Shown here piece after piece: positions 1-7,830 of a stretch of 10,445 nucleotides of DNA (its first letter is position 1; each line of letters starts with the position of its first letter). Origin of the DNA: JAQVSH01 sp964451605 (lineage in GTDB: Bacteria > Bacteroidota > Bacteroidia > Bacteroidales > UBA4181); assembly GCA_964451605.1 (NCBI GenBank), contig CAYVJA010000070.1:1-10445 (forward strand), given 5' to 3'. The position numbers and the translations under genes are program-made. Below the pieces are notes generated by a model. That model saw only the letters and a list, made by a program, of their open reading frames with translations. It had not been told where the DNA came from and did not search any database.

Positions 1-1304
1 CGACAATCGGTCAGGATGGCTCATTTCAGTTTACCTTTCCCGCTCCCTATAAAATGGAGGCATATCTTGTCTATAATACATTGATTCCCATATTAGTTAT
101 ACCTGGAGATACACTGGCTGTGCAATTTAAGAAAGGGGGTGGTTCCAAAATGGGAATGGCCGATGTTGTGAAATATTCCGACAACAGTGTGGGAGAAATC
201 AACCACTATATACTCAAATTTCTATCCGACATGCCCAACGAGCCCTATATTTACGAGAATGCCGAAGCGGCAGAGAAAAATCTGTCGCCCGAGGCATTCA
301 CTCAATACATCCAGTCGCGGGAGCAGGTCTATCGAGACTATTTATCGCAATTCAAGAAGGAAAACAGACCTCCGGAGCTGTTCTCCCTGTGGGCTGAAGA
401 TTACATTCTTTACGGCTCGTTCGACGACTTAATGCGCTATCGCTGGACACATCCCCTCTACAACCAAATGGCCCGGGAGAGTTTTACGCTTCCCGAAACC
501 TATTTCGATTTCTTACATCGTTACGACATGAACGACCATGCATTGTTCACTTTTAACCATTCCGGTTTTTTGCACGAATTATCCATGTATATGGGCGAGG
601 TGAAACAGGAACAGCCCATAGTTGTCGACTCTGCAAATCAGGATAAGGCAATCGCGCTGTTTTACAACCGGAGAATGGCGGTAATTGATTCGGCTACTTC
701 GGGCTTCACGAGCGACTTGATGAAGGCAAACATCTATATGCTTACCCTTAAAAGTCGTGATCTGAATCTTTTCAACGCAATCTACGACTCTGCCTTTTCC
801 GGCCGGCCCTATTTCGGAGAGCTCATCAATCGCCAGGCACAAAAACTTAGTACCTATCTCTCAAACCAAAATGTAGCATCCATACAACTGGCCGATATTT
901 CGGATAAAGCCCTGGATGGATTTATAGATACACTGCGCGCAAAATACACCAACAAAGTGATCTATATCGACTTCTGGGCACCGTGGTGTAGCCCTTGCAT
1001 GGAGGAGATGCCTGCGGCCAAAGCCCTGCAGGAGCAATTTGCAAACCAAGATGTAGTCTTTCTCTATCTGGCCTGTAGTTGCACCGAAGAATCGTGGCGA
1101 AGCACCATTGCCAACGAAAAGCTTTCGGGGCAGCACTATCTGCTGACAAAAGATCAATACAACCTTCTCTCTTCGCTATTCCAACTGGACGGAATTCCGC
1201 ACTATTCGCTGATCGACAAAAAAGGGAATATTGTCTTGAAGAATGCTCCCCGTCCGAGTGATGCGAAGAAGACCCAGGCCGCGATAGAAGGTCTCCTGCA
1301 GTAG
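1..1304 (+). CDS. TlpA-type thiol-disulfide oxidoreductase, 5' end cut by the window
   Basis: The frame is open from base 3, upstream of the first ATG at 54, and reads TIGQDGSFQF and onward, so the true start lies outside the window. The N-terminal and middle parts (about 280 residues after that ATG) resemble the long region found before the thioredoxin domain in many Bacteroidota TlpA-like proteins. A thioredoxin fold covers the last 120 residues or so: the active site is WCSPC (Cys312 and Cys315 counted from the ATG at 54), and the cis-proline is Pro382 in GIPHYSLID. Such proteins usually act in the periplasm as thiol reductants; this role is inferred, because the signal peptide is not in the window. 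It stands alone on the + strand and converges on the glutathione peroxidase gene with a 12-base gap. No hairpin terminator is visible in that gap. Confidence 0.88.
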   Translation, partial: TIGQDGSFQFTFPAPYKMEAYLVYNTLIPILVIPGDTLAVQFKKGGGSKMGMADVVKYSDNSVGEINHYILKFLSDMPNEPYIYENAEAAEKNLSPEAFTQYIQSREQVYRDYLSQFKKENRPPELFSLWAEDYILYGSFDDLMRYRWTHPLYNQMARESFTLPETYFDFLHRYDMNDHALFTFNHSGFLHELSMYMGEVKQEQPIVVDSANQDKAIALFYNRRMAVIDSATSGFTSDLMKANIYMLTLKSRDLNLFNAIYDSAFSGRPYFGELINRQAQKLSTYLSNQNVASIQLADISDKALDGFIDTLRAKYTNKVIYIDFWAPWCSPCMEEMPAAKALQEQFANQDVVFLYLACSCTEESWRSTIANEKLSGQHYLLTKDQYNLLSSLFQLDGIPHYSLIDKKGNIVLKNAPRPSDAKKTQAAIEGLLQ

Positions 1305-1316
1305 TAATGGATCAGA

Positions 1317-1841
1317 TTACAGATACCTGGTAATCTCTTCCGACAGCGGGGTTACGGCCGAGCGAAAACGGTGGATGAGTTTCCCCTCTTCGTCAATTAA
1401 AAACTTCTCGAAGTTCCATTTAATGTCGCCGGTAAAATCGGGATTGGAGGCAGTGGTAAGGTACTTGAAAAGAGGATGTATGTCGGTGCCTTTCACGCTC
1501 ACCTTTTCGGCCAGCGGAAAGGTTACGCCATAGTTCGATTCGCAAAACTCCGCGATTTCGGCATTACTGCCGGGCTCCTGCCCGTTAAAGTTATTGGCCG
1601 GGAAGCCAACAACCACCAAGTTGTCCTGATACAACACCGAGAGTTTTTGCAAGTCTGCATATTGCTTGGTATAGCCGCATTTCGAGGCGGTGTTCACCAG
1701 CAGAATCTTTTTGCCTTTGAACTTCGACAAATCGAGAGGCGTTCCGTCGATACTTTTTATTCCCGTATAGTCGAAAATCGAAGCAAAGGAGAGGGTCGGG
1801 CCCAACAACGTGATAAGCAAAAGGAGCGATATCTTTTTCAT
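1317..1841 (-). CDS. Exported glutathione peroxidase, thioredoxin-dependent type
   Basis: This is a 174-residue GPx-family peroxidase that would reduce hydrogen peroxide and organic hydroperoxides. The N-terminus (MKKISLLLLITLLGPTLSFA) is a clear signal peptide, so it probably works in the periplasm. The peroxidatic cysteine is Cys55 in NTASKCGYT. The other tetrad residues are Gln88 in GQEPG and Trp142-Asn143 in KWNF. Cys100 in EFCESNYGV sits where thioredoxin-dependent two-cysteine GPx enzymes carry the resolving cysteine, so thioredoxin or a TlpA-like partner is the more likely reductant than glutathione. The gene lies 95 bases after acr3 on the same strand. It may be read through from the ars cluster as protection against arsenic-linked oxidative stress, or have its own promoter; I found no convincing promoter in the gap. 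Confidence 0.93.
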   Translation of the reverse strand: MKKISLLLLITLLGPTLSFASIFDYTGIKSIDGTPLDLSKFKGKKILLVNTASKCGYTKQYADLQKLSVLYQDNLVVVGFPANNFNGQEPGSNAEIAEFCESNYGVTFPLAEKVSVKGTDIHPLFKYLTTASNPDFTGDIKWNFEKFLIDEEGKLIHRFRSAVTPLSEEITRYL

Positions 1842-1936
1842 AATGAGTCGGAATAAGCAATTGTTTCATTAGTAACAATCGGCCGCAAAAAAAGATCAAA
1901 CGCATAAACATTTTCAACCCAAACGGCTCTCTGCTG

Positions 1937-3010
1937 CTAAGGCTGTGAGGTGTAATACCTCTTCTTAAACCAAAAAGCCACGTTGACAAGGCCAATCATT
2001 ACCGGAACCTCAACTAATGGACCAATGACACCCGCAAAAGCTTCGCCCGAGTTGATTCCGAAAATAGCAATCGCCACAGCTATGGCTAATTCAAAATTGT
2101 TGCTGGCCGAAGTAAACGAGAGCGTGGTTGCTTGCTCGTATGTGGCACCCACTTTTTTGCTCATGAAAAATGAGGTAAAAAACATCACCACAAAATAGAT
2201 TAACAGAGGAATGGCTATTATTACCACATCAAGTGGTATTTCCACAATGTACTCGCCCTTTAATGAGAACATTACTACAATGGTAAACAGCAAAGCAATC
2301 AGAGTTAACGGGCTTATTTTGGGCGAAAATTTTGTTTCGTACCAGACCCTGCTTTTCACGCGCGTAAGGATAAATCGGGTCAGGAATCCTGCAATCATAG
2401 GAATGCCCAAATAGAAAAATACACTTTGCGCGATAGCTCCCATGGTGATTTGAGATACTGTTTCGTTTACAGGGACTCCAAACCAGCCCGGAAGAATGGC
2501 AATAAAAAGGTAGGCATACACAGAAAACAGCAAAACCTGAAAAACGGAGTTAAAGGCCACCAATCCTGCCGCATATTGGCGGTCGCCTTTAGCCAGATCG
2601 TTCCATACAATCACCATGGCAATACAGCGTGCCAAACCAATCATAATAATCCCATACATGTAGGGAAGATTGGCATTGTTTGGGCCTGGAAAGATTTTGA
2701 AAAAGCCAATAGCCAGAGCAAACATCAATACAGGACCCACAATCCAGTTTTGTACTAAGGAAAGGGTAAGTATTCTGGTATTTTTAAACACATCTCCCAA
2801 CTCTTCATACTTCACTTTAGCCAATGGCGGGTACATCATTACAATCAAGCCAATGGCAATTGGGATATTGGTTGTTCCCGATGACATACTGTTCCAGAAT
2901 TCGGCCACTTTGGGACTTATCCAACCCATAAATACCCCGGCAAACATGGCAAGGAAGATCCAAAGCGTGAGGTAACGATCGAGAAATTTTAAACGAGCTT
3001 TCGATGGCAT
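1937..3010 (-). CDS. acr3: Arsenite efflux permease, ACR3 family
   Basis: This 357-residue inner-membrane protein has about ten hydrophobic segments and is a typical ACR3 (BART superfamily) arsenite/H+ antiporter in length and sequence. The conserved cysteine of the fourth segment is Cys129 in GLARCIAMVIVWNDLAKGD, and the conserved glutamate of the ninth segment is Glu307 in SNNFELAIAVA. Both are known to be essential in characterised ACR3 proteins. The frame stays open to an ATG at 3073, but that start would overlap arsM by 44 bases and add 21 residues not expected in the family. The ATG at 3010 gives MPSKARLKFLDRYLTLWIFL, the usual N-terminus, and leaves a 19-base gap after arsM. It is the last arsenic gene of the cluster and exports the arsenite made by ArsC. 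Confidence 0.95.
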   Translation of the reverse strand: MPSKARLKFLDRYLTLWIFLAMFAGVFMGWISPKVAEFWNSMSSGTTNIPIAIGLIVMMYPPLAKVKYEELGDVFKNTRILTLSLVQNWIVGPVLMFALAIGFFKIFPGPNNANLPYMYGIIMIGLARCIAMVIVWNDLAKGDRQYAAGLVAFNSVFQVLLFSVYAYLFIAILPGWFGVPVNETVSQITMGAIAQSVFFYLGIPMIAGFLTRFILTRVKSRVWYETKFSPKISPLTLIALLFTIVVMFSLKGEYIVEIPLDVVIIAIPLLIYFVVMFFTSFFMSKKVGATYEQATTLSFTSASNNFELAIAVAIAIFGINSGEAFAGVIGPLVEVPVMIGLVNVAFWFKKRYYTSQP

Positions 3011-3029
3011 AGAACTTTTATTCAGACAT

Positions 3030-3863
3030 TTAACAATTGCAGTTACATCGGCAGTTGGCGGGCTTTTCGGCATAAATAGTTACACTATATATACCTGTAG
3101 AACTATTTTTAAAATCATCCATTTCCCGTTGATTCAGATAGTTTAATAAGATTTCGTCGGGAATTCGGATTACTTTTTCTTTCTGCACTTTGCTATTAAC
3201 CAATCCACTTTCGTCGATGACTTTCAGGTAATCATCTTTTTGCATTGCCCCCGAAATACAGCCCGCATACATTGTTGCTGCTTGTTCAATCTTTTCGGGC
3301 AGTTTGCCCAACAAAACAACATCCGAAACGGAAAGATGGCCGCCGGGTTTTAAAACCCTGAAAATTTCGCTAAAGGCTTTCCGTTTATCAGGAACCAGGT
3401 TTAATACACAATTGCTAATGATTACGTCGGCTATGTTTGCTGTTACAGGCATCTTTTCGATGTCGCCCAAACGGAATTCCACATTGGAAAAATTGAGTTT
3501 TCTTGCATTCTCCCTTGCTTTTTCAATCATGGCTTCGGTCATGTCGATACCGATGACTTTGCCTGTTTCGCCTACCAATGCTCGTGCAACAAAACAATCG
3601 TTCCCGGCACCAGACCCCAGGTCAATCACGGTATCCCCCTTTTTGATCTGGGCAAACTCAGTAGGAACGCCACAGCCTAAACCTAAATCGGCATCAGAGT
3701 TATAGCCCTCAATGTTTTGGTATTCATCGCCTATCATGCTGAACTCCAATTCTCCACAACAACCCGACGAACCGCAACATGACGATTGCCCTTGTTTATT
3801 GCTTTGTTGGGCAATCTGCCCATATTTCTCTTGTACAATCAGTTTAAGCTCTTCGGGTTTCAT
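3030..3863 (-). CDS. arsM: Arsenite S-adenosylmethionine methyltransferase
   Basis: This 277-residue class I methyltransferase would methylate As(III) to mono-, di- and trimethyl species using SAM. The SAM-binding motif DLGSGAGND is at 81-89, followed by the acidic loop GIDMTEAMI at 105-113. The cysteines expected to bind As(III) are present: Cys64 in LGLGCG, Cys152 in SNCVLNL and Cys202 in YAGCISGA. Extra cysteines appear at both ends: two pairs at 29-30 and 35-36, and a tail CRCNCNC at 271-277. Its ATG overlaps the arsC stop (ATGA, 4 bases), which implies translational coupling, and acr3 follows 19 bases later. The products, especially methylarsenite, are more toxic than arsenite, which fits with the ArsP-type exporter in the same cluster. 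Confidence 0.95.
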   Translation of the reverse strand: MKPEELKLIVQEKYGQIAQQSNKQGQSSCCGSSGCCGELEFSMIGDEYQNIEGYNSDADLGLGCGVPTEFAQIKKGDTVIDLGSGAGNDCFVARALVGETGKVIGIDMTEAMIEKARENARKLNFSNVEFRLGDIEKMPVTANIADVIISNCVLNLVPDKRKAFSEIFRVLKPGGHLSVSDVVLLGKLPEKIEQAATMYAGCISGAMQKDDYLKVIDESGLVNSKVQKEKVIRIPDEILLNYLNQREMDDFKNSSTGIYSVTIYAEKPANCRCNCNC

Positions 3864-4285
3864 AATTGCGGTTTAATTTGTTCTACATAAAATTTCCAGA
3901 ATCCTTCTTTGATCTCATCCCTCACCCGTACAAATTCGCTCCATATAAATTCGTCGGTACCCACAGCGTGGCTGGGGTCGTCGAAGCCCATGTGCAAACG
4001 GTGTTTTACTTTTCCAAAGAATGCAGGGCAACTTTCGTTAGCCCCTCCGCAAACGGTAATCACATAATCCCACTCCTGATCGAGGTATAATTTAACCGAG
4101 TCGGAGGTGTGGTGGCTGATGTCGATGCCGATCTCCTTCATCGCGGCAACGGCTTTTTTATTCAATTTTCCAGAGGCTTCGGTGCCTGCCGAACACACGA
4201 TAAGGTTGGGGTCGAACGACTGTAAGAAGCCGTGTGCCATTTGGCTACGGCAACTATTGCCTGTGCAAAGAATAAGTATCTTCAT
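3860..4285 (-). CDS. arsC: Arsenate reductase, low-molecular-weight phosphatase type (thioredoxin-coupled)
   Basis: This 141-residue protein reduces arsenate to arsenite in the cytoplasm. The P-loop is CTGNSCRSQ at 7-15, with nucleophile Cys7 and Arg13 in the CX5R arrangement. Cys79 and Cys86 (VCGGANESC) have the same seven-residue spacing as Cys82 and Cys89 of the Staphylococcus pI258 ArsC, which pass the disulfide on to thioredoxin. The acid loop is FDDPSHA at 101-107. The length matches the thioredoxin-coupled LMW-PTP class, not the glutaredoxin-coupled class. The start ATG is 13 bases after the ProC-like gene and the stop overlaps the arsM start. A tyrosine phosphatase role is unlikely given the three redox cysteines and the arsenic context. 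Confidence 0.95.
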   Translation of the reverse strand: MKILILCTGNSCRSQMAHGFLQSFDPNLIVCSAGTEASGKLNKKAVAAMKEIGIDISHHTSDSVKLYLDQEWDYVITVCGGANESCPAFFGKVKHRLHMGFDDPSHAVGTDEFIWSEFVRVRDEIKEGFWKFYVEQIKPQL

Positions 4286-4298
4286 ATGCCATATTTTC

Positions 4299-5075
4299 TC
4301 AAGGTTTGATTTTTTGAAACAAGCCCATCAACTTGGTTTGATAGATTTCAATGATTTGTTCCTGATTATCGCCAATGGGTTTAACCGGAATCAAATCGAT
4401 GACTTCGGCAGGCGTTAACCCCGAGTCGAAATAGAGAGTAAGGGCGTTATGGAGAGTGGTTTTCACCGAGAACGAGGCCTCTTCGGGAGTAAGTCCGGTT
4501 TGTTGCGCAATCTTTTCCATCTCTTGAAACTGGAACCAGAAATAGGTAGGCAACATGGCCGAGGTAACAGCATACGCCTCCAATTTTGCCTCGTCGGTCT
4601 CGAAAGTATAACCCAGCGTATTTAGCAACAGATTGACCTGTAATTTATCGGCCTCTGACATTTGGTTGCCATAAGTAATGGGGTTGAACCCTTCGTTAAT
4701 ATACGAGGTTGCGTTGGGAATCATGCGGGCAATGGCTTTGGTTTTCAGCTTCGATGCCAACTTCTCGATAGAAATCTTGGGTGCTAACGAAACAACCAAC
4801 GCCTCTTCCGGCACGATTCCGGCTATTTTATCGAGCGTCTCCATAATCATGGGCGGATGCAGCGCTATAAAGACGGTTTGTTGGCTTGCTGCTTCTTCTA
4901 AACTCCCGGTTTTGACAAACGGAAAACGCTTTTGTAAGGCAGCCACTGTATCGGCACTCGTGTCGAACACAACAACCGATGCAAAATCGACTTTCTTGTT
5001 GGCAAAAGCCTGAAGAAAAATTTTAGTGATGCGTCCACCACCGATAAAACCCAGTGCATTTGTTTTCATAGTCAT
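4299..5075 (-). CDS. ProC-like NAD(P)-binding oxidoreductase of unknown substrate
   Basis: This 258-residue protein has the two-domain layout of pyrroline-5-carboxylate reductase (P5CR). A Rossmann domain carries the dinucleotide motif GFIGGGRI at 9-16, and RMIPNATSYINEG at 117-129 resembles the P5CR stretch with MPNT. A helical C-terminal dimerisation-like domain begins near 160. However, the family signature SGSGPAY is replaced by TSAMLPTYFWF (171-181), and the SPGGTT region is replaced by IPVKPIGDN (229-237). A proline-synthesis role is therefore doubtful. It is packed between the permease gene (23-base gap) and arsC (13-base gap), which suggests an arsenic-linked function. Start choice is open: a TTG at 5078, ATG at 5075 (used here) and ATG at 5069 are all in frame. 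The 5069 start gives an N-terminus closer to the family. Confidence 0.8.
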   Translation of the reverse strand: MTMKTNALGFIGGGRITKIFLQAFANKKVDFASVVVFDTSADTVAALQKRFPFVKTGSLEEAASQQTVFIALHPPMIMETLDKIAGIVPEEALVVSLAPKISIEKLASKLKTKAIARMIPNATSYINEGFNPITYGNQMSEADKLQVNLLLNTLGYTFETDEAKLEAYAVTSAMLPTYFWFQFQEMEKIAQQTGLTPEEASFSVKTTLHNALTLYFDSGLTPAEVIDLIPVKPIGDNQEQIIEIYQTKLMGLFQKIKP

Positions 5076-5098
5076 CAAGATAATAGGTTAATAGAATT

Positions 5099-6439
5099 TT
5101 AGAAAGCGCCATAAATCAATCCACCCAGGGTAGAAAGAACAATCACCAAAGCCACGTAAACCACCATTTTTTGCGTACCCATTACTCCCCGAATTACCAG
5201 CATATTGGGGAGTGAAAGCGACGGACCGGCCAACAGTAGGGCCAATGCAGGCCCTTTTCCCATACCCGAAGCCATCAATCCCTGTAAAATAGGCACTTCG
5301 GTAAGCGTGGCAAAATACATAAAGGCACCTGTCACCGAGGCAAACAGGTTCGAGAAAAACGAATTTCCGCCCACAAGCGCCGAAATCCATTCGTTGGGAA
5401 TCACGCCCGCAATGGTTTGCCCATCGTGGGTAGATCCCAGCAGAAAACCAGCCGTAACCACCCCGACAGCCAGCAGAGGTAAGATCTGCCTGGCAAATCC
5501 CCAGGTTGAGAGAGTCCACTCTTTGTTATCGTCATCGCGTTTATCGAAAAGTGTAATGATACTTAACGAGACGATGGCAACTATCATAGGAACCAACGGG
5601 CTTAACTTTGAATTATCCATAAACGTGGTTGCGAGGAGTGCCGAAGCCCCTGTAGCCAGAATTGCACCCAACACCCATTGCCATTTGATTTTCAAAATAG
5701 CAATAAGCGAATAGGCCAACAACAGGCCGAAGAATCCCGTAATGTACCATTTATAGCTCCATATCAGAAACCACACACTAGAGGTATCCCCCTCCGAAGG
5801 GGCTCCCCAATTGGAAAAAACCAAGATCAGCACGAGGGTAAAAAAATGAAACGAAGTCTGCCACATTGGCCTTTTTTCGGGCTCGGGTACAATATGCATC
5901 TGCTGTTCTTTTTTCGCTATTTCCTCTTTGCGATAAATAAGCGACATGGCAATACCTATAATCACGCTAAACGACACAGCACCAAGGGTACGAGCCACAC
6001 CCATTTCTACCCCGAGTATACGGGCGGTTAAGATAATGGCCAGAATATTAATGGCCGGACCCGAATACAGAAAGGCAATAGCAGGACCCAACCCGGCACC
6101 CCGTTTATGAATACTCGAAAAAAGCGGCAAGATGGTGCACGAGCATACCGCCAGAATCGTACCCGAAACCGCGGCCACCGTATAGGCCAGCCATTTTTTG
6201 GCATTCGCCCCAAAATAACGCAGAACCGACCCCTGGCTCACAAAAACAGAAATTACTCCGGCAATAAAAAACGCAGGCAACAAACAAAGCACCACATGCT
6301 CGCGCGCATACCATTTCACCAAATCGAAAGCCGCCCCCACTGCCGTACTAAACCGGGCACTTTCGACAGGCAGAAAAAATGCAACCAAAAAAAGCGCTAC
6401 AATCCAACCCAAAAACCTCAACTCCTTTCTCGCTTCCAC
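5099..6439 (-). CDS. Permease of the ArsP/DUF318 family (PF03773)
   Basis: This 446-residue membrane protein has two related permease halves. The first holds the family signature around CSCTILPLFSSI (99-110) followed by RGAGLGPAIAFLYSGPAIN (113-131). The second has a matching stretch, EVPILQGLM (381-389) and GPALALLLAGPSLSLPN (396-412). They are joined by a middle section that includes a soluble linker near 170-195. Members include ArsP, which exports trivalent methyl and aromatic arsenicals, and SO_0444-type metal exporters. The ars context and the presence of arsM favour methylarsenite export, but this is inference. The longest start is GTG at 6439 (an in-frame stop lies at 6452-6454); no ATG is available near it and no clear Shine-Dalgarno site is seen. 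The upstream gap contains an operator-like inverted repeat, short repeats and ten N. Confidence 0.87.
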   Translation of the reverse strand: MEARKELRFLGWIVALFLVAFFLPVESARFSTAVGAAFDLVKWYAREHVVLCLLPAFFIAGVISVFVSQGSVLRYFGANAKKWLAYTVAAVSGTILAVCSCTILPLFSSIHKRGAGLGPAIAFLYSGPAINILAIILTARILGVEMGVARTLGAVSFSVIIGIAMSLIYRKEEIAKKEQQMHIVPEPEKRPMWQTSFHFFTLVLILVFSNWGAPSEGDTSSVWFLIWSYKWYITGFFGLLLAYSLIAILKIKWQWVLGAILATGASALLATTFMDNSKLSPLVPMIVAIVSLSIITLFDKRDDDNKEWTLSTWGFARQILPLLAVGVVTAGFLLGSTHDGQTIAGVIPNEWISALVGGNSFFSNLFASVTGAFMYFATLTEVPILQGLMASGMGKGPALALLLAGPSLSLPNMLVIRGVMGTQKMVVYVALVIVLSTLGGLIYGAF

Positions 6440-6496
6440 AATCCAAAATAATTAATAACCCCACATCCACACAACTACATGATAGCCAAATCATTT

Positions 6497-6625
6497 GAGC
6501 GCCAGAGCACTGCGCTTCAGCGCATTAACCATTCACCANNNNNNNNNNCACAACTATCAGATAACAAAGCGCCAGAACTCAAATTCATTACACGCCAGCG
6601 CATTCACCATTCACCATTAACCACT
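6497..6625. repeat. Intergenic short-repeat block between arsG and the permease gene, broken by an N gap
   Basis: The block holds GCGCCAGA twice (6499-6506 and 6569-6576), a small hairpin TGCGC-TTCA-GCGCA (6511-6524) and runs of the CCATTCA 7-base repeat with TTAACC (6524-6538 and 6600-6622). Similar pieces occur near 8210-8305 and 10260-10360. Ten N at 6539-6548 lie inside it, so its true length is not known. No gene is visible in it. Confidence 0.8.
6539..6548. other. Assembly gap (10 N)
   Basis: Ten undetermined bases lie inside the repeat block upstream of the permease gene. Repeats on both sides probably caused the break, and the real gap length may differ from ten. Confidence 0.99.
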
Positions 6626-6638
6626 ATTCCCGGCCTTA

Positions 6639-6658
6639 TGTTCGCAAAAACACGAACA
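6639..6658. promoter_or_regulatory. Second operator-like inverted repeat, between arsG and the permease gene
   Basis: TGTTCG (6639-6644) and CGAACA (6653-6658) flank CAAAAACA, so arms and 8-base spacing are the same as in the arsE-promoter site, while the middle differs. It lies about 200 bases upstream of the permease start. I could not match a -33/-7 pair around it with confidence. There is no T-run after the hairpin on either strand, so it is not a standard terminator. Confidence 0.5.
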
Positions 6659-6674
6659 ACTACCGCAAAAAAAA

Positions 6675-7376
6675 TCAGAAAAACATCATCACTACGTAGT
6701 AAATACCTACAGCAATAAACAACACTGAAACCACTCTGCGAAACCACTTTTCAAAACTCCTCAGATTATTGTAAACGGCTCCTATCGAACCCACCGAGAA
6801 CGCAATAAACCATGCAAAAAGAATCACCGGCACTCCTGTAGCCAGGGCAAAAACCAATGGCAAATAAAGACCTGAGGCACTACTAATGGTCATAGGAATG
6901 AGGATGCCAAAATAGAGCACGCCGCTATACGGACAAAATGCCAATGCAAACGCCATACCCAGCAACAATACACCCCAGAATCCCTTTCTGCCCGAACTTT
7001 CCATCTTTTGTGTGAAGAGATCCAATCCGGGAATCCTTACAAAGTTGAATGCCCCAATCATAAAGAGCCCGACAAGAATAAGCAGAGGGCCCAACAATTT
7101 CTCACCCCATTGTTGAAAGAATCCGGAAAGATGGAACCTGCCAGCACCAAAAAAGAAGAGTAACCCAATTACCATATAGGTAACAGCCCTACCCAAGGTG
7201 TAAACTAACCCATTATAAAACACCTTCCTGCGGTTAACAATATCTTTGCTGATATAGCCAATTGCCGTAATATTGGTGGCCAGCGGACAGGGGCTTAGCG
7301 CCGTCATCAACCCCAGGAGAAGGGCCGAAAATAACGGGAACTGCGAAGTCTCCAATAAACGCTGTAATACCTCCAT
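6675..7376 (-). CDS. arsG: ArsG-like efflux permease (CcdA/DsbD-type membrane protein)
   Basis: This 233-residue protein has about six membrane segments and is of the CcdA/DsbD transmembrane type. It has one conserved cysteine-proline motif in each half: SPCPLATNI with Cys30 and AFCPYSGVL with Cys148. In CcdA these cysteines pass reducing power across the membrane. The close relative ArsG of the Shewanella ArsEFG system is reported as an exporter of trivalent aminophenyl arsenicals. The ArsG reading rests mainly on the gene order: it follows arsF by 8 bases and arsE precedes arsF, as in that system. An alternative is a general thiol-transfer protein feeding electrons to ArsF or to periplasmic thioredoxins. 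An operator-like inverted repeat begins 16 bases after its stop codon. Confidence 0.8.
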   Translation of the reverse strand: MEVLQRLLETSQFPLFSALLLGLMTALSPCPLATNITAIGYISKDIVNRRKVFYNGLVYTLGRAVTYMVIGLLFFFGAGRFHLSGFFQQWGEKLLGPLLILVGLFMIGAFNFVRIPGLDLFTQKMESSGRKGFWGVLLLGMAFALAFCPYSGVLYFGILIPMTISSASGLYLPLVFALATGVPVILFAWFIAFSVGSIGAVYNNLRSFEKWFRRVVSVLFIAVGIYYVVMMFF

Positions 7377-7384
7377 CGAATCGA

Positions 7385-7822
7385 TTATTTCAGCGACCCA
7401 ACCGCAACTTTGATTCGCTCCTTAAACTTATCGGGACTGGCCACTGCGTACATAAAACCCGCACTGGTAAGATCGACGATTTGATTACCTTTAACAATCA
7501 GTAAAGACTGACCCTCAACTCCCAACTTCTGCACAAGTGCCTTATCACTGGTTTCTTCCAGATTAATAGATTGCAGCACAATCTTTCCACCCGACAACTC
7601 CGTCAACGTACTGGCAGCCACCTTTTCCACAGCCTGACAAGTAACACATCTGCGGGTAAAATGAAAATAATAGGCCTTTACGGCCAACGAATCGGACATC
7701 ACAGCAGATTGCGACTCAACAACAGGCAACGACTCTTGCGATTTCTTCACAGGTTTACCAAAAACAAAAGCAGCAACGATTGCCAGAGCAATCAGACCCA
7801 GAATGAGAAACAATTTTTTCAT
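7385..7822 (-). CDS. arsF: ArsF-like membrane-anchored thioredoxin-fold protein
   Basis: This 145-residue protein has a hydrophobic N-terminal segment (residues 4-21) that serves as a membrane anchor or uncleaved signal, then a polar linker, then a thioredoxin-like domain from about residue 48. The redox motif is RRCVTCQAVEK with Cys59 and Cys62. The usual cis-proline before the last strands is missing: the equivalent stretch reads VEGQSLLIVKG (102-112). In Shewanella, ArsE and ArsF together are linked to reduction of the nitro group of aromatic arsenicals such as roxarsone, before export by ArsG. Here the same three genes occur in the same order with 8-base gaps. The family call is good; the reaction is inferred from that comparison. 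Confidence 0.8.
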   Translation of the reverse strand: MKKLFLILGLIALAIVAAFVFGKPVKKSQESLPVVESQSAVMSDSLAVKAYYFHFTRRCVTCQAVEKVAASTLTELSGGKIVLQSINLEETSDKALVQKLGVEGQSLLIVKGNQIVDLTSAGFMYAVASPDKFKERIKVAVGSLK

Positions 7823-7830
7823 ACTAAAAA

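Noticed and set aside
1842..1936. Promoter or terminator in the acr3-gpx gap
   Set aside because: TTTG pieces are present but no pair has the right -33/-7 spacing, and the only inverted repeat (ATTGTT with AACAAT) is weak and has no T-run.
3011..3073. Longer acr3 start at 3073
   Set aside because: It overlaps arsM by 44 bases and the extra 21 residues do not look like an ACR3 N-terminus.
5349..5364. A further TTCG...CGAA inverted pair inside the permease gene
   Set aside because: The arms are only four bases, the spacing differs from the two operator-like sites, and it lies in coding sequence, so chance is the simpler explanation.
6639..6658. Rho-independent terminator after arsG
   Set aside because: The stem is only six base pairs with an AT-rich 8-base loop and no T-run follows on the - strand; the match to the promoter-overlapping repeat fits an operator better.
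6479..6718. Open frame on the + strand across the N gap
   Set aside because: It contains undetermined codons, is built from repeat sequence, and overlaps the end of arsG on the other strand.
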